Source: Mesorhizobium ventifaucium (GTDB lineage Bacteria > Pseudomonadota > Alphaproteobacteria > Rhizobiales > Rhizobiaceae). Taken from it: 64,000 nucleotides of DNA. Numbering within the stretch: position 1 is the stretch's first letter; every line of letters starts with the position of its first letter. Under the pieces are notes generated by a model. The model was given only the letters and a program-made list of their open reading frames with translations. It did no database searches and had not been told where the DNA came from. Shown here piece after piece: positions 18,091 through 27,384 of the stretch. The DNA is taken from NCBI RefSeq assembly GCF_935822925.1, contig NZ_CAKXZS010000002.1, forward strand, positions 62,001 to 126,000. Reading direction: 5' to 3'. Made by a program: the position numbers and the translations under genes.

Positions 18091-19122
18091 GTGCCGGTGC
18101 GGACAATCCTTTTCGGTGCTTTGCTTGCGCCGCTCACGGTGCAGGCCGCCGTGGCGGAAACCGTCCCGTTGCCGCAAGCCAATCCCGACATCGCTGCAAA
18201 CACGGACAAGCCGATCGCCACGCCGCTGCCGCAGCCCGCCACCACGGCGCCGCTGCCTTCGGCCGACGCCATTAATCCCGACCGCTTCGGTGCCAAGCCG
18301 TCGGATTCTGCCTATGGCGCCTTCCAGCGCGGCCTTTACAAGACGGCCTACAACCTCGCTTTGGTTCGCGCCCAGAACGGCGATCCGGCGGCGCAGACAT
18401 TGATCGCCGAGATATTGTCGCGCGGCCTTGGCGTGCCGGTCGACGCGGCAGAGGCGGCGAAGTGGTACGCGCTTGCCGCCGAGCAGGGCATACCCGAATC
18501 GCAGTTCCAATATGCGCTGATGCTGCTCGACGGCCGCTACGTCAAGAAGGACGAGAAAGGGGCCTACGCGCTGATGCAAGCCGCCGCCGAGGCTGGCAAC
18601 CGTCTGGCACAGTTCAATTTCGCGCAGCTGCTGGTCCAGCAGGATCCCGGCGATGCCGGCATCGCAAAGGCCGTGTCCTACTATCAGCGCGCCGCCGCAA
18701 CCGGCCTTGCCGACGCGCAATATGCGATGGCGCAGGTCTATGCCAATGGCGTCGGCGGCAAGCCGCGCGACGATGCCCAGGCGCGCGGCCTGCTGGCGCA
18801 GGCAGCAAGGCAGAACTACGATACGGCGCAGATCGATCTCGCCGCCTGGATGATCGAAGGGCGCGGTGGCGCCCGCGACCTGAAGTCCGGCTTCGGCTGG
18901 ATGAAACAGGCCGCCGAGGGCGGCAATGTCGCCGCCCAGAACCGCCTCGCCAAGCTTTACATGGCCGGCATCGGCACCGATCCGGATCCGATCCTTGCCG
19001 GCGCCTGGTACGTCGTCGCACGCCGCGCCGGGCTGATCGACCCGCAGATGGACGATTTTCTGCAGGGCCTGACCGACGACCAGACCAAGCAGGCGCTGCA
19101 GAAGGCCAACCGCCTGCCGTAA
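18091..19122 (+). CDS. Sel1-repeat periplasmic protein
   Basis: The 343-residue exported protein has a GTG start at 18091, right after the ThiE-like stop and preceded by GAGGA. A short signal peptide ends near VQAAVAET, then comes a proline-rich linker. About six Sel1-like (TPR-related) repeats follow from about residue 100 to 320, with consensus segments such as AEAAKWYALAAEQG and AMAQVYANGVGG. Such proteins scaffold protein-protein contacts in the periplasm. The partner is unknown. Confidence 0.85.
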   Translation: MPVRTILFGALLAPLTVQAAVAETVPLPQANPDIAANTDKPIATPLPQPATTAPLPSADAINPDRFGAKPSDSAYGAFQRGLYKTAYNLALVRAQNGDPAAQTLIAEILSRGLGVPVDAAEAAKWYALAAEQGIPESQFQYALMLLDGRYVKKDEKGAYALMQAAAEAGNRLAQFNFAQLLVQQDPGDAGIAKAVSYYQRAAATGLADAQYAMAQVYANGVGGKPRDDAQARGLLAQAARQNYDTAQIDLAAWMIEGRGGARDLKSGFGWMKQAAEGGNVAAQNRLAKLYMAGIGTDPDPILAGAWYVVARRAGLIDPQMDDFLQGLTDDQTKQALQKANRLP

Positions 19123-19304
19123 GGCGTCGCGGACAGTGAATTATCTGGCATTGGCGCGGGTTGGATGCTGGCGAGGGGATGGCTCCGCCCCCCACTCCCT
19201 CTCATGCCACCCCTTGTCCACTCCCTTGCCTCTCCTGGCGATTTGTGGTCTTGGAGGCGCCAAATCGCTTTCGTCGCGAAAATCTCATTCCGGATCACAT
19301 CATC

Positions 19305-19871
19305 ATGGCCAAGATCAATGGCAACGAAATCCGTCCCGGCAATGTCATCGAGCATGATGGCGGCCTGTGGGTGGCGGTCAGAACCAACACCGTCAAGCCC
19401 GGCAAGGGCGGCGCCTACAACCAGGTCGAGCTGAAGAACCTGATCAACGGCACCAAGCTCAATGAGCGTTTTCGCTCGGCCGAGACAGTCGAGCAGATCC
19501 GACTCGATCTAAAAGACTTTTCCTTCCTCTACGAGCAGGGCGAAGCGCTGGTGTTCATGGATACCGAAAGCTACGAGCAGCTTGAATTGCAGAAGGATTT
19601 CGTCGGCGATCGCGCTGCCTTCCTGCAGGACGGCATGATGGTGACGGTCCAGCTCTATGACGAAAGGCCGATCGGCATTTCGCTGCCCGACCAGGTGACG
19701 CTGACGATCACCGAGGCCGACCCGGTGGTGAAGGGCCAGACCGCGGCCTCGTCCTACAAGCCGGCGATGCTGGAAAACGGCATTCGCGTGCTGGTGCCGC
19801 CTTTCATCGGCTCGGGCGAGCGTATTATCGTCGACACCAACGAAATCACTTACGTGCGCCGCGCCGACTAA
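19305..19871 (+). CDS. efp: Elongation factor P
   Basis: EF-P relieves ribosome stalling at polyproline stretches. The 188-residue protein shows the three beta-barrel domains. The loop VKPGKGGA carries Lys34, the site modified by EpmA-type enzymes. The C-terminal signature near [14 protein letters not shown] is also present. The start at 19305 ([10 protein letters not shown]) is clear. Confidence 0.97.
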   Translation: MAKINGNEIRPGNVIEHDGGLWVAVRTNTVKPGKGGAYNQVELKNLINGTKLNERFRSAETVEQIRLDLKDFSFLYEQGEALVFMDTESYEQLELQKDFVGDRAAFLQDGMMVTVQLYDERPIGISLPDQVTLTITEADPVVKGQTAASSYKPAMLENGIRVLVPPFIGSGERIIVDTNEITYVRRAD

Positions 19872-19987
19872 GGCATGATCCCAAAAAGTTTGCAGACTTT
19901 TTGGATAAGATCATGCTTCAAAGCAAATAGGCATGATCCCAAAAAGTTTGCAGACTTTTTTGGAGAAGATCATGCCTCGAAGCAAAT
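19871..19987. repeat. Tandem pair of 58-59-bp palindromic elements
   Basis: Copies at 19871-19928 and 19929-19987 are nearly identical. Each contains nested inverted repeats: outer GCATGATC/GATCATGC and inner AAAAAGT/ACTTTTT around TTGCAG. Degenerate relatives occur at 20830-20855 and 44585-44630. The inner hairpin followed by Ts could also help terminate efp transcription. Confidence 0.8.
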
Positions 19988-20027
19988 AGGCCCGGCAGCA
20001 GGAAGAAGCGCAGCAGGAAGAAGTACA

Positions 20028-20828
20028 ATGGCGCGTTCCGCGATCCTCAATGTCATGGTCCAGGCGGCTATGAAGGCCGGTCGCTCGCTGTCGCGCGATT
20101 TCGGCGAAGTGCAGAACCTGCAGGTCTCGATGAAGGGACCGGCCGACTATGTCAGCCAGGCCGACCGCAAGGCCGAAGACATCCTTTTCACTGAACTGTC
20201 GAAGGCGCGGCCGGGCTACGCCTTCCTGATGGAGGAGCGCGGCCTGATCGAAGGCGACGACGGCCAGCACCGCTGGATCGTCGACCCGCTCGACGGCACC
20301 ACCAATTTCCTGCACGGCATTCCGCTCTTCGCCATCTCGATCGCGCTGGAGCGCCAGGGCCAGATCGTCGCCGGTGTCGTCTACAATCCGGCGATGGACG
20401 AACTCTACACCGCCGAGCGCGGCGGCGGCGCGTTCATGAACGACCGCCGGCTGCGGGTCGCCGGCCGCACCAAGCTGATCGACACGGTGATCGGCTGCGG
20501 CGTGCCGCATCTCGGCCGCGGCCAGCATGGCAATTTCCTGGTCGAGTTGCGCAACGTGATGGCCGAAGTTTCGGGCGTGCGCCGCCTCGGCTCCGCCTCG
20601 CTCGATCTCGCTTATGTCGCTGCCGGCCGCATGGACGGGTTCTGGGAAACCGGCCTGTCGGCCTGGGACATCGCCGCCGGCATCCTGCTGATCCGCGAGG
20701 CGGGAGGCTTCATCTCCGACTTCGCCGGCGGGCAGAACATGCTGGATGGCGGCTCGATCGTCGCCGGCAACGAGATCATCCAGCGTGCGCTGTTGAAGAC
20801 CGTCAGGAAGCCAGTGACGCCGCGCTAG
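20028..20828 (+). CDS. suhB: Inositol monophosphatase family protein (SuhB-like)
   Basis: This 266-residue Mg-dependent phosphatase of the IMPase fold has the metal-binding motifs EER (in LMEERGLIEG), DPLDGTTNF and WDIAAG. It probably hydrolyses inositol-1-phosphate. SuhB homologues also act in rRNA antitermination. The start at 20028 follows AGGAAG repeats. The gene name rests on homology only. Confidence 0.88.
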   Translation: MARSAILNVMVQAAMKAGRSLSRDFGEVQNLQVSMKGPADYVSQADRKAEDILFTELSKARPGYAFLMEERGLIEGDDGQHRWIVDPLDGTTNFLHGIPLFAISIALERQGQIVAGVVYNPAMDELYTAERGGGAFMNDRRLRVAGRTKLIDTVIGCGVPHLGRGQHGNFLVELRNVMAEVSGVRRLGSASLDLAYVAAGRMDGFWETGLSAWDIAAGILLIREAGGFISDFAGGQNMLDGGSIVAGNEIIQRALLKTVRKPVTPR

Positions 20829-20950
20829 ACTATGATCCCGAAAAGCATGAACCCGGACTTGGCGCGCTGAACCGCCGCAGTCGCAAAACCGCAACGAAAG
20901 CTTGAAATGCTGTCCGGCATCCGCCCAAATAGGCGGATGCAGGATCGTTC

Positions 20951-21658
20951 ATGACGCATATCGGCCCGAAATCCCAGATCGAGATACCCCAGATCGAAAT
21001 CCCCTTCATGGGACGCTGGCACTATTCGCGCGCCGAAATGATCGCCGACGGCATCGTCCATGCGGTGGGCATCGTGCTTGCCATTGCTGCCGGCTCGACG
21101 CTGCTGGCGCTGGCCGCCTTCCATGCCGGTCCGGTCGAATATATCGCCGCCGCATTCTACGTGATTTCGCTGCTCACCGTGCTGTCGGTGTCGCTGGCCT
21201 ATAATCTGTGGCCGGTGTCGTCGCCAGCCAAGTGGATATTGCGGCGCTTCGACCATGCCGCGATCTACCTGCTGATCGCCGCCACCTACACGCCTTTCCT
21301 CGCCCAGCTCGACGGCTCGCCGCTGGCCATCTCGGTGATCGTCCTGGTCTGGGTCGCGGCAGCGATCGGCATCGCCATCAAAGTGGTTCTTCCCGGACGC
21401 TTCGACCGGCTGGCGATCGTCTTTTATCTCGCCATCGGCTGGAGCGGCATCGTTGTTGTCGAGCCGCTCGTCCAGACATTGCCGACGACATCGATCGCGC
21501 TGATCGTCGCCGGCGGCATTGTCTATTCCTGCGGCGTCATCTTCTTCGCCTGGAAGGGCCTGCGCTTCCACAATGCGCTGTGGCACGGCTTTGTCGTCAC
21601 CGGCGCCGGCCTGCATCTTGCCGCCATGGCGGACTGCCTGGTCATCAACCGACTCTGA
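20951..21658 (+). CDS. Hemolysin III / YqfA-family membrane protein
   Basis: This 235-residue seven-helix membrane protein of the HlyIII/PAQR-like family has the conserved N-terminal ADGIVHAVG, the internal RRFDHAAIYLLIAATYTP and the C-terminal H-A-L-W-H-GF motif with the family's metal-ligand histidines. Function in bacteria is poorly defined (membrane homeostasis in YqfA). The haemolytic label is historical. Confidence 0.87.
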   Translation: MTHIGPKSQIEIPQIEIPFMGRWHYSRAEMIADGIVHAVGIVLAIAAGSTLLALAAFHAGPVEYIAAAFYVISLLTVLSVSLAYNLWPVSSPAKWILRRFDHAAIYLLIAATYTPFLAQLDGSPLAISVIVLVWVAAAIGIAIKVVLPGRFDRLAIVFYLAIGWSGIVVVEPLVQTLPTTSIALIVAGGIVYSCGVIFFAWKGLRFHNALWHGFVVTGAGLHLAAMADCLVINRL

Positions 21659-21770
21659 CGCCAAGGGCTTGGCAATATTGCCAAGCGCCATTCAATTTGG
21701 TCACAATTGCGTTTAGAGTCACCGTCAAACGTGAATTGGCGGCGGCGGCGGCATCGGAAACGGGGCACGG

Positions 21771-22796
21771 ATGGCTTTTTTCAAATCCTTCGGCATGGGC
21801 AGGCGCTCCGACGTGCTGATGTACGATCCGCACAAGTTGTCGAGCCCGCAGGTCTTTCTCTTGACCATGGTCATCTTCCTGATGATCGTCGCTTTCATCG
21901 CCGCCATCCTGACCCGTCAGATATCGACAGCCTTTGCCACCAATCCCGGTCTCAACGGCCTGATCGTCGGCGTGCTTGCGGTCGGCATCCTGCTGGCCTT
22001 CGCGCAGGTCGGCCGGCTGTTTCGCGAAGTGCGCTGGGTCAACTCTTTTCGGGCCGGCTCCGAAACCACGGAACCGGTGCTGCTGGCGCCGATGAAGGCG
22101 ATGATCGGCCGCTCGCCGACAATCGCCTTCTCGACCAGCTCGATGCGCACCATGCTCGATTCGATCGCCACCCGCCTCGACGAAAGCCGCGACACCTCGC
22201 GCTATCTTGTCGGGCTGCTGGTGTTCCTCGGCCTGCTTGGCACCTTCTGGGGCCTGCTCAACACGATCGGCTCGATCCGCGAAACCATCGATTCGCTCGA
22301 TCCCGGCACTGGCGATGCCGCCGCCGTGCTCGAATCGCTGAAGGCCGGGCTCTCCGCGCCGCTGGCCGGCATGGGCACCGCCTTCTCGTCCTCGCTGTTC
22401 GGCCTGTCCGGTTCCCTGGTGCTCGGCTTCCTCGACCTGCAGGCTGGCCGGGCCCAGACACGCTTCTACACCGAGCTCGAAAACTGGCTGTCCTCGGTCA
22501 CCGACCTGTCCTCCGACATCGTCGTCGCCGAACCGCCCAAGGTCGAGTCTTCCGACGAGATCCGCGTCCTGTCGGAAAGACTGCGCAGCTTGCAGGAGAA
22601 CGGGGGCGGCGCCAATCCGCGTGTCGCGACCGCCATGGCCAACCTTGCCGACGGCATTTCGGGCCTGGTCAAGAACATGCGCTCGGAGCAGCAGATCATG
22701 CGCGACTGGGTCGAGGCCCAGTCGGACGAGCAGAAGGCGATGCGCAACACGCTGGAGAAGATCGCCGATGCCCTGAAGAAGACTGGAGTCCACTAG
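21771..22796 (+). CDS. MotA/TolQ/ExbB-type envelope motor subunit
   Basis: This is a 341-residue inner-membrane protein with TolQ/ExbB-like helices (about 27-47, 62-80, 145-175 and 195-225, the last including LGTFWGLLNTIGSI and GLSGSLVLGF) and a C-terminal coiled-coil region (250-341). It is followed after one base by an OmpA-domain protein with an N-terminal helix, so the pair forms a MotA/MotB-like proton channel that grips peptidoglycan. It is not the flagellar motor (no flagellar genes nearby). The pair recalls ZorAB, but no ZorCDE follow. Confidence 0.8.
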   Translation: MAFFKSFGMGRRSDVLMYDPHKLSSPQVFLLTMVIFLMIVAFIAAILTRQISTAFATNPGLNGLIVGVLAVGILLAFAQVGRLFREVRWVNSFRAGSETTEPVLLAPMKAMIGRSPTIAFSTSSMRTMLDSIATRLDESRDTSRYLVGLLVFLGLLGTFWGLLNTIGSIRETIDSLDPGTGDAAAVLESLKAGLSAPLAGMGTAFSSSLFGLSGSLVLGFLDLQAGRAQTRFYTELENWLSSVTDLSSDIVVAEPPKVESSDEIRVLSERLRSLQENGGGANPRVATAMANLADGISGLVKNMRSEQQIMRDWVEAQSDEQKAMRNTLEKIADALKKTGVH

Positions 22797-22797
22797 C

Positions 22798-23829
22798 ATG
22801 GCTCTCGCCAGGACCCGGCGTGCCGATCGCCGTATCGATTACTGGCCGGGCTTCGTCGACGCGCTGTCGACGTTGCTGCTCGCGATCATGTTCCTGCTTA
22901 CCGTCTTCGTGCTGGCACAGTTCCTGCTCGGCCGCGAAATCTCCGGCAAGGACACGGTGCTCAACCGCCTCAATTCGCAGATCAACGAACTGACCCAGCT
23001 TCTGGCGCTGGAGCGCTCGACAACGCAGGACAAGGAAGATTCGCTCGCCAATTTGCAGGCGTCGCTGTCGGCGTCGGAGGCGGAAAAGAGCCGGCTCGAG
23101 CAATTGCTGGCGCAAGGCGCCGGTGCCGGCGACGCCGCCAACCAGCGGGCCACGGCGCTTTCGGGCGAACTCGACAACCAGCGCCAGATCAGCCAGCAGG
23201 CACTGAGCCAGGTTGAAATCCTCAACCAGCAGATCTCGGCGCTGCGCAGGCAGATCGGAGCGCTCGAAGAAGCGCTCAACGTGTCCGAAGCGCGCGATCG
23301 CGAGTCGAACACCAAAATCGCCGATCTCGGCCGCCGCTTGAACGTCGCGCTGGCGCAACGCGTGCAGGAACTGAACCGCTACCGGTCCGACTTCTTCGGG
23401 CGCTTGCGCGAAATCCTCGCCGACCGCGAGAACATCCGCATCGTCGGCGACCGTTTCGTCTTCCAGTCGGAAGTGCTTTTCCCGACAGGCTCCGAAGTGA
23501 TCAACGATGCAGGCAAGGACGAGATGAAGAAGCTCGCCGACGCCATCATCGACCTGCAGAAGGAGATCCCGCCGGAGATCAACTGGGTGCTGCGCGTCGA
23601 CGGCCACACCGACGACAAGCCGCTGTCGGGCACCGGCCGTTACCGCGACAATTGGGAATTGTCGACGGCGCGCTCGACCTCGGTGGTGAAGTTCCTGATC
23701 GAGAACGGCGTGCCGGCCAACCGCCTGGTTGCCGCCGGCTTCGGCGAATTCCAGCCGCTCGACCCCGCCGACACGGAGGACGCACGCAACAAGAACCGCC
23801 GCATCGAGCTGAAACTGACCGAGCGCTGA
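22798..23829 (+). CDS. MotB-like protein with OmpA peptidoglycan-binding domain
   Basis: The 343-residue partner of the preceding MotA-like protein has one N-terminal membrane helix (about 23-42, preceded by WPGFVDALSTLLLA with Asp21 as a likely channel aspartate), a long coiled coil (about 50-190) and an OmpA-like peptidoglycan-binding domain (about 215-343, with VDGHTDDKPL and NRRIEL). The long coiled coil would span periplasmic distance. The start is ATG at 22798, one base after the upstream stop. Confidence 0.85.
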   Translation: MALARTRRADRRIDYWPGFVDALSTLLLAIMFLLTVFVLAQFLLGREISGKDTVLNRLNSQINELTQLLALERSTTQDKEDSLANLQASLSASEAEKSRLEQLLAQGAGAGDAANQRATALSGELDNQRQISQQALSQVEILNQQISALRRQIGALEEALNVSEARDRESNTKIADLGRRLNVALAQRVQELNRYRSDFFGRLREILADRENIRIVGDRFVFQSEVLFPTGSEVINDAGKDEMKKLADAIIDLQKEIPPEINWVLRVDGHTDDKPLSGTGRYRDNWELSTARSTSVVKFLIENGVPANRLVAAGFGEFQPLDPADTEDARNKNRRIELKLTER

Positions 23830-24064
23830 TCGCCCCGGCTTCAGGCGGCGGCCGCATTTAGGGCGGCAATGCGGGCTGGCAACGCCAGAAAAGATTACCT
23901 TTTTTTGATTACATTTTGCCGAGGATCGCTCCTCGCTCTGTCACGGGGCCGAGAACCGCCGGCGGTGGAAGCGTCCATCGCGGCCCGACGGAACCGACGG
24001 CCCACGGCCCACGGCCGGAAGGTGGCCCCCCAATCGCCACCTCCCCTGTAAAAGGAGACGCAAC

Positions 24065-24395
24065 ATGCGCTCTTTCACTCCCAAAACGCTCGGGCCCAAG
24101 ACCCTTAGGACTGCAACGCTCGCCGCAGTTCTCGTCACCGTTCCGTTTGCTGGCGCCTACGCCGGCCCGCGTGAGGCAGCTTTGATCAACCAGATAGAGA
24201 GCGTGGATTCCGGTATCCGAGCCGCCATGCAGGCGAACAGGATCAAGCCGGACGAAGCGCGTGACTTTGCGCACGCAGGTCGCTCAACTTGATCGGGCCG
24301 CGCAGAGGGCCGCGCGAGATCGAACGATGCCGGCCACGCAATATCAGGACGCGAAGTCGTCTGGCAACTTTCCTCGGATACCGTTCCGTAGCTGA
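24065..24395 (+). pseudogene. Small secreted protein with a single-base frameshift
   Basis: The frame from the ATG at 24065 (after AAAGGAGACGCAAC) encodes a signal peptide (about residues 1-32, ending AYAG) and the start of a helical domain (PREAALINQIESVDSG), then stops at 24292 after 75 residues. Removing one T from the TTT at 24266-24268 restores a frame reading LRTQVAQLDRAAQRAARDRT that continues to a TGA at 24393-24395. The natural protein would be about 110 residues. This is either a real frameshift or a base-call error. Confidence 0.6.
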
Positions 24396-24563
24396 GGGCT
24401 TCAAGCAGGCGCATTAGAATTATCCGCGAAGAAATTGCCGACCCGAAAAGGGGCATAGGCCGCGCCTCATTCTTGACGCTTTTGCTGCCATCTCCCCAGT
24501 CACGTCGGCCTGCCCGTGCCCCCGTCAGCGGCCGCCGGCCACGCAGTTCGAGATCAGCCCACG

Positions 24564-24941
24564 TCAGGCCGAAATGATCGCCCACAACTGTGTCACCCCC
24601 ATCGCAAGGATGAGGATGGTGCTTGTTCCGGTGAACAGCGCCGTAGGTATCTGCTTAAGGTGAGCGCCGAAGCTGCTGCCCGAGAAGTCGTCGACTGCAT
24701 CGTCCAGCATTGCCTTTAAGTCATCCAAGGCGGCCTTGGCTGCCAAGACTCCGTAAGCCGTGATTGAAACCACAATCGTCGCGAGCGCGAACCTGGCAGC
24801 TAGTCCCGCTGATGATGCGTATGCAAGGATCGCGAACATGGTCGCGATGCTGGCGAAAAAAGTGATCGCGTAGGTCTGCGTCACATGGGCAAGTCGCGCA
24901 GCCGTCGCCGTTACGTATTGATCAGCGGTGAGTTTCGCCAT
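24564..24941 (-). CDS. Hypothetical membrane protein
   Basis: A 125-residue protein with an N-terminal polar segment (MAKLTADQYVTATAARL), two hydrophobic helices (about 20-45 and 48-70), an acidic loop and a C-terminal hydrophobic helix. The ATG at 24941 follows GGAGGAG at good spacing; the longer frame to 24983 is unlikely. I recognise no family. It has no obvious operon partner. Confidence 0.6.
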   Translation of the reverse strand: MAKLTADQYVTATAARLAHVTQTYAITFFASIATMFAILAYASSAGLAARFALATIVVSITAYGVLAAKAALDDLKAMLDDAVDDFSGSSFGAHLKQIPTALFTGTSTILILAMGVTQLWAIISA

Positions 24942-25244
24942 GTGCTCCTCCGGCAAGTGACCCGCTTGGGTACCGAGTTGCAAATGCTAAAGAGAGGAAA
25001 GCGAGCTCTTTCTTCCCTCGTTAAAGGCCGCCAGAACGGAAGCGAAATTCCCCGTTCTGTTCGCACCTCTCCATCCCAACAACTTAGCACAAGTTGAAGG
25101 TAACTTCAGCAGCTCCTAAAGAATAATCGTGGGTCGTGCCCGGCCTGTGAATGTCCGAAAATGGTGCGCATCGCGACCGTTCGTCGTGATCGAGCGGGCG
25201 TCTGCTCGCCACCATAAGCGGGCTTACGGCCCCCGGCGTCGGGA
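24942..25244. other. Intergenic stretch, no gene seen
   Basis: It contains the upstream region of the membrane protein on the minus strand and degenerate repeat-like sequence (around 25140-25230). No gene, tRNA or clear regulatory palindrome is visible. Confidence 0.5.
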
Positions 25245-25598
25245 TTACTGGCTTAAAGCGAGCGCGACCAGAGCAACCGCAGCCGGCACGGTCTGGATGT
25301 AGAGGATTTTCCTGCCGACCGTCGCCGCGCCGTAGAGGCCGGCGATGGCGACACAGAGCAGGAAAAACACCTTGATCTGGAAACCGGCCTCGCCGAGGTA
25401 AAGCCCCCAGATCAGCCCGGCTGCGAGAAAGCCGTTGTAAAGCCCCTGGTTGGCCGCAAGCACTTTCGATGCGCTGGCGAATTCCGGCGTCAGCTTGAAC
25501 GCCTTATGGCCGCGCGGCGTGTCCCACAGCACCATCTCCAGATAGACGATGTAGAGGTGGATCAGCGCCACCATCCCGACCAGCACGTTGGCGATCAT
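25245..25598 (-). CDS. DUF1304 membrane protein
   Basis: A 117-residue, four-helix membrane protein of the DUF1304 family, with the family's N-terminal HLYIVYLEM helix and the ANQGLYNGFLAAGL helix. The start at the ATG 25598 follows GGGGAGA. The frame runs on to 25685 but the extra residues are not family-like. Function unknown. Confidence 0.82.
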   Translation of the reverse strand: MIANVLVGMVALIHLYIVYLEMVLWDTPRGHKAFKLTPEFASASKVLAANQGLYNGFLAAGLIWGLYLGEAGFQIKVFFLLCVAIAGLYGAATVGRKILYIQTVPAAVALVALALSQ

Positions 25599-25786
25599 GC
25601 TACGTCTCCCCATTGCGACATGGCGCCGCCTCGCGATATTGATCACGCACGCCACCGGTCCCGCAAGACCGATTCCGGCGTGCATCCCGGCCGGCAGTCA
25701 ATGTGCCCATCGCCGACGGCCTTCAGGGTTGCCAATATCAGCGCATTGGTATCTTTTCCCGCCGTTCAAATTCATCGGAACCCACA

Positions 25787-27286
25787 ATGTCGTTTCAAAA
25801 ACTCGACGACCTCGGCCACAAGCTCGAAGCACTGGAGCATGCGCTCGCCATTCTCGGCGCCGACGAGGCGACCCATATGGCCGTCGGCGGCGGCGAAAAG
25901 CGCGCCGAGGCGATGTCGGCGCTGGCCGGCATGCATCACGCCAGAGCGACCGCGCCGGAGATCGCCGACTGGATCGCAGCGGCGGAACAGGAAACGCTGA
26001 ACGAACAACAGCAGGCAGCGGTCAGGGAGTTCCGGCGGCAATACACCAACCTGACCTGCCTGCCGGTCGAATTCGTCGAGCGCCAAACCACCGCCCGGAT
26101 GCGCTCCGAGCAGCTGTGGCGCGACCTGCGCGCGAAAAACGACTGGGCCGGGTTCTTGCCGGCGCTCGAAGGCGTCGTCGCGCTGGTGCGCGAGGAAGCA
26201 GCACTTCGCGCCGACGTGCTCGGCCTTGATCCGTATGACGCGCTGATGGAGCAGTACGATCCCGGCAACCGCGCCGCCGACATCACGCCGGTCTTCGCCG
26301 AGTTGAAGACCTTTCTCAGGGATTTCGTGCCGGAAGCACTGGCGGTGCAGGAAAAGCGGCTGGCGAAACATCCGCTGAAGCCGCTTTCGGGCAGCTATGC
26401 GATCGAAAAGCAGCGCGAGCTTGGCCTCGCCATGATGGCGGCGGTCGGCTTCGATCTCACCCACGGCTCGCTGTCGGTATCGCATCATCCGTTCTGCGGC
26501 GGCGTGCCGAGCGACGTGCGCATCACCACCCGCTACAAGACCTCCGACTTCCTGTCGGCGCTGATGGGCGTGCTGCACGAGACCGGCCACGCGCTTTACG
26601 AACAGAACCTGCCGCGGGCGTGGGCGCACTGGCCGCTCGGCAAGGCGCGCGGCATGGCTGTGCATGAAAGCCAGAGCCTGTTCGTCGAAAAGCAGATCGG
26701 CCGCAACCCCGAATTCTGGCGCTGGGCGCTGCCGGTGGTCGAAAAGCACCTCGGCGAGACCTGGTCGATCGAAGACATCCTGCCGCATGTACACCGGGTC
26801 GAGCGCGGCCTAATCCGCGTCGACGCCGACGAGGTCACCTATCCGCTGCACGTCATCCTGCGCTACGAGCTGGAGCAGGAGCTTGTCTCGGGGCGGCTGG
26901 AGACCGCCGACCTGCCCGAGGCCTGGGACGCCAAGATGCGTGACTATCTCGGCCTGTCGACCATCGACAACCCGGCCGACGGACCGATGCAGGACGTGCA
27001 CTGGCCGGGTGCTGCCTTCGGCTATTTCCCGTCTTATACGCTGGGCGCCATGATGGCGGCGCAGCAATGGGCGGCGCTGACCAGAGATCATCCTTCGGCC
27101 GACGAAGACCTCGCCAAGGGAGATTTGGCGGCGATCAACGACTGGCGCCGGCAAAAGATCTGGTCGCAAGGCTCACGCTGGTCGACGCCCGAACTGCTCG
27201 AGCGCGCCACCGGCGAGAAGCTCAACGCCACGCATTTCACCGAGCATTTGCGCAAGCGCTATGGGGAGGTGCTGAAGGGCGCCTGA
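25787..27286 (+). CDS. M32-family metallocarboxypeptidase
   Basis: A 499-residue carboxypeptidase Taq-type enzyme (family M32) that removes C-terminal residues using a bound metal ion. The zinc motif HETGH spans residues 264-268, followed by the conserved ALYEQNLP, and a downstream HESQS supplies the third ligand region. The fold is wholly helical and the length is typical. The start is ATG at 25787 (MSFQKLDDLG). It stands alone and is probably cytoplasmic. Confidence 0.93.
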   Translation: MSFQKLDDLGHKLEALEHALAILGADEATHMAVGGGEKRAEAMSALAGMHHARATAPEIADWIAAAEQETLNEQQQAAVREFRRQYTNLTCLPVEFVERQTTARMRSEQLWRDLRAKNDWAGFLPALEGVVALVREEAALRADVLGLDPYDALMEQYDPGNRAADITPVFAELKTFLRDFVPEALAVQEKRLAKHPLKPLSGSYAIEKQRELGLAMMAAVGFDLTHGSLSVSHHPFCGGVPSDVRITTRYKTSDFLSALMGVLHETGHALYEQNLPRAWAHWPLGKARGMAVHESQSLFVEKQIGRNPEFWRWALPVVEKHLGETWSIEDILPHVHRVERGLIRVDADEVTYPLHVILRYELEQELVSGRLETADLPEAWDAKMRDYLGLSTIDNPADGPMQDVHWPGAAFGYFPSYTLGAMMAAQQWAALTRDHPSADEDLAKGDLAAINDWRRQKIWSQGSRWSTPELLERATGEKLNATHFTEHLRKRYGEVLKGA

Positions 27287-27384
27287 CATATCTTCAAGCG
27301 CATCGAACGCGGCGGCACTTTCGTCATTGCCGACCAGCGCCATTTGCAAAAAACGAAGCCGTTTGGCATGGCAGCGTCGTCCTA

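Noticed and set aside
21771..23829. Zorya anti-phage system
   Set aside because: Only the MotA/MotB-like pair is present; no ZorC, ZorD or ZorE-like genes follow, and the next genes are a small secreted protein and a membrane protein.
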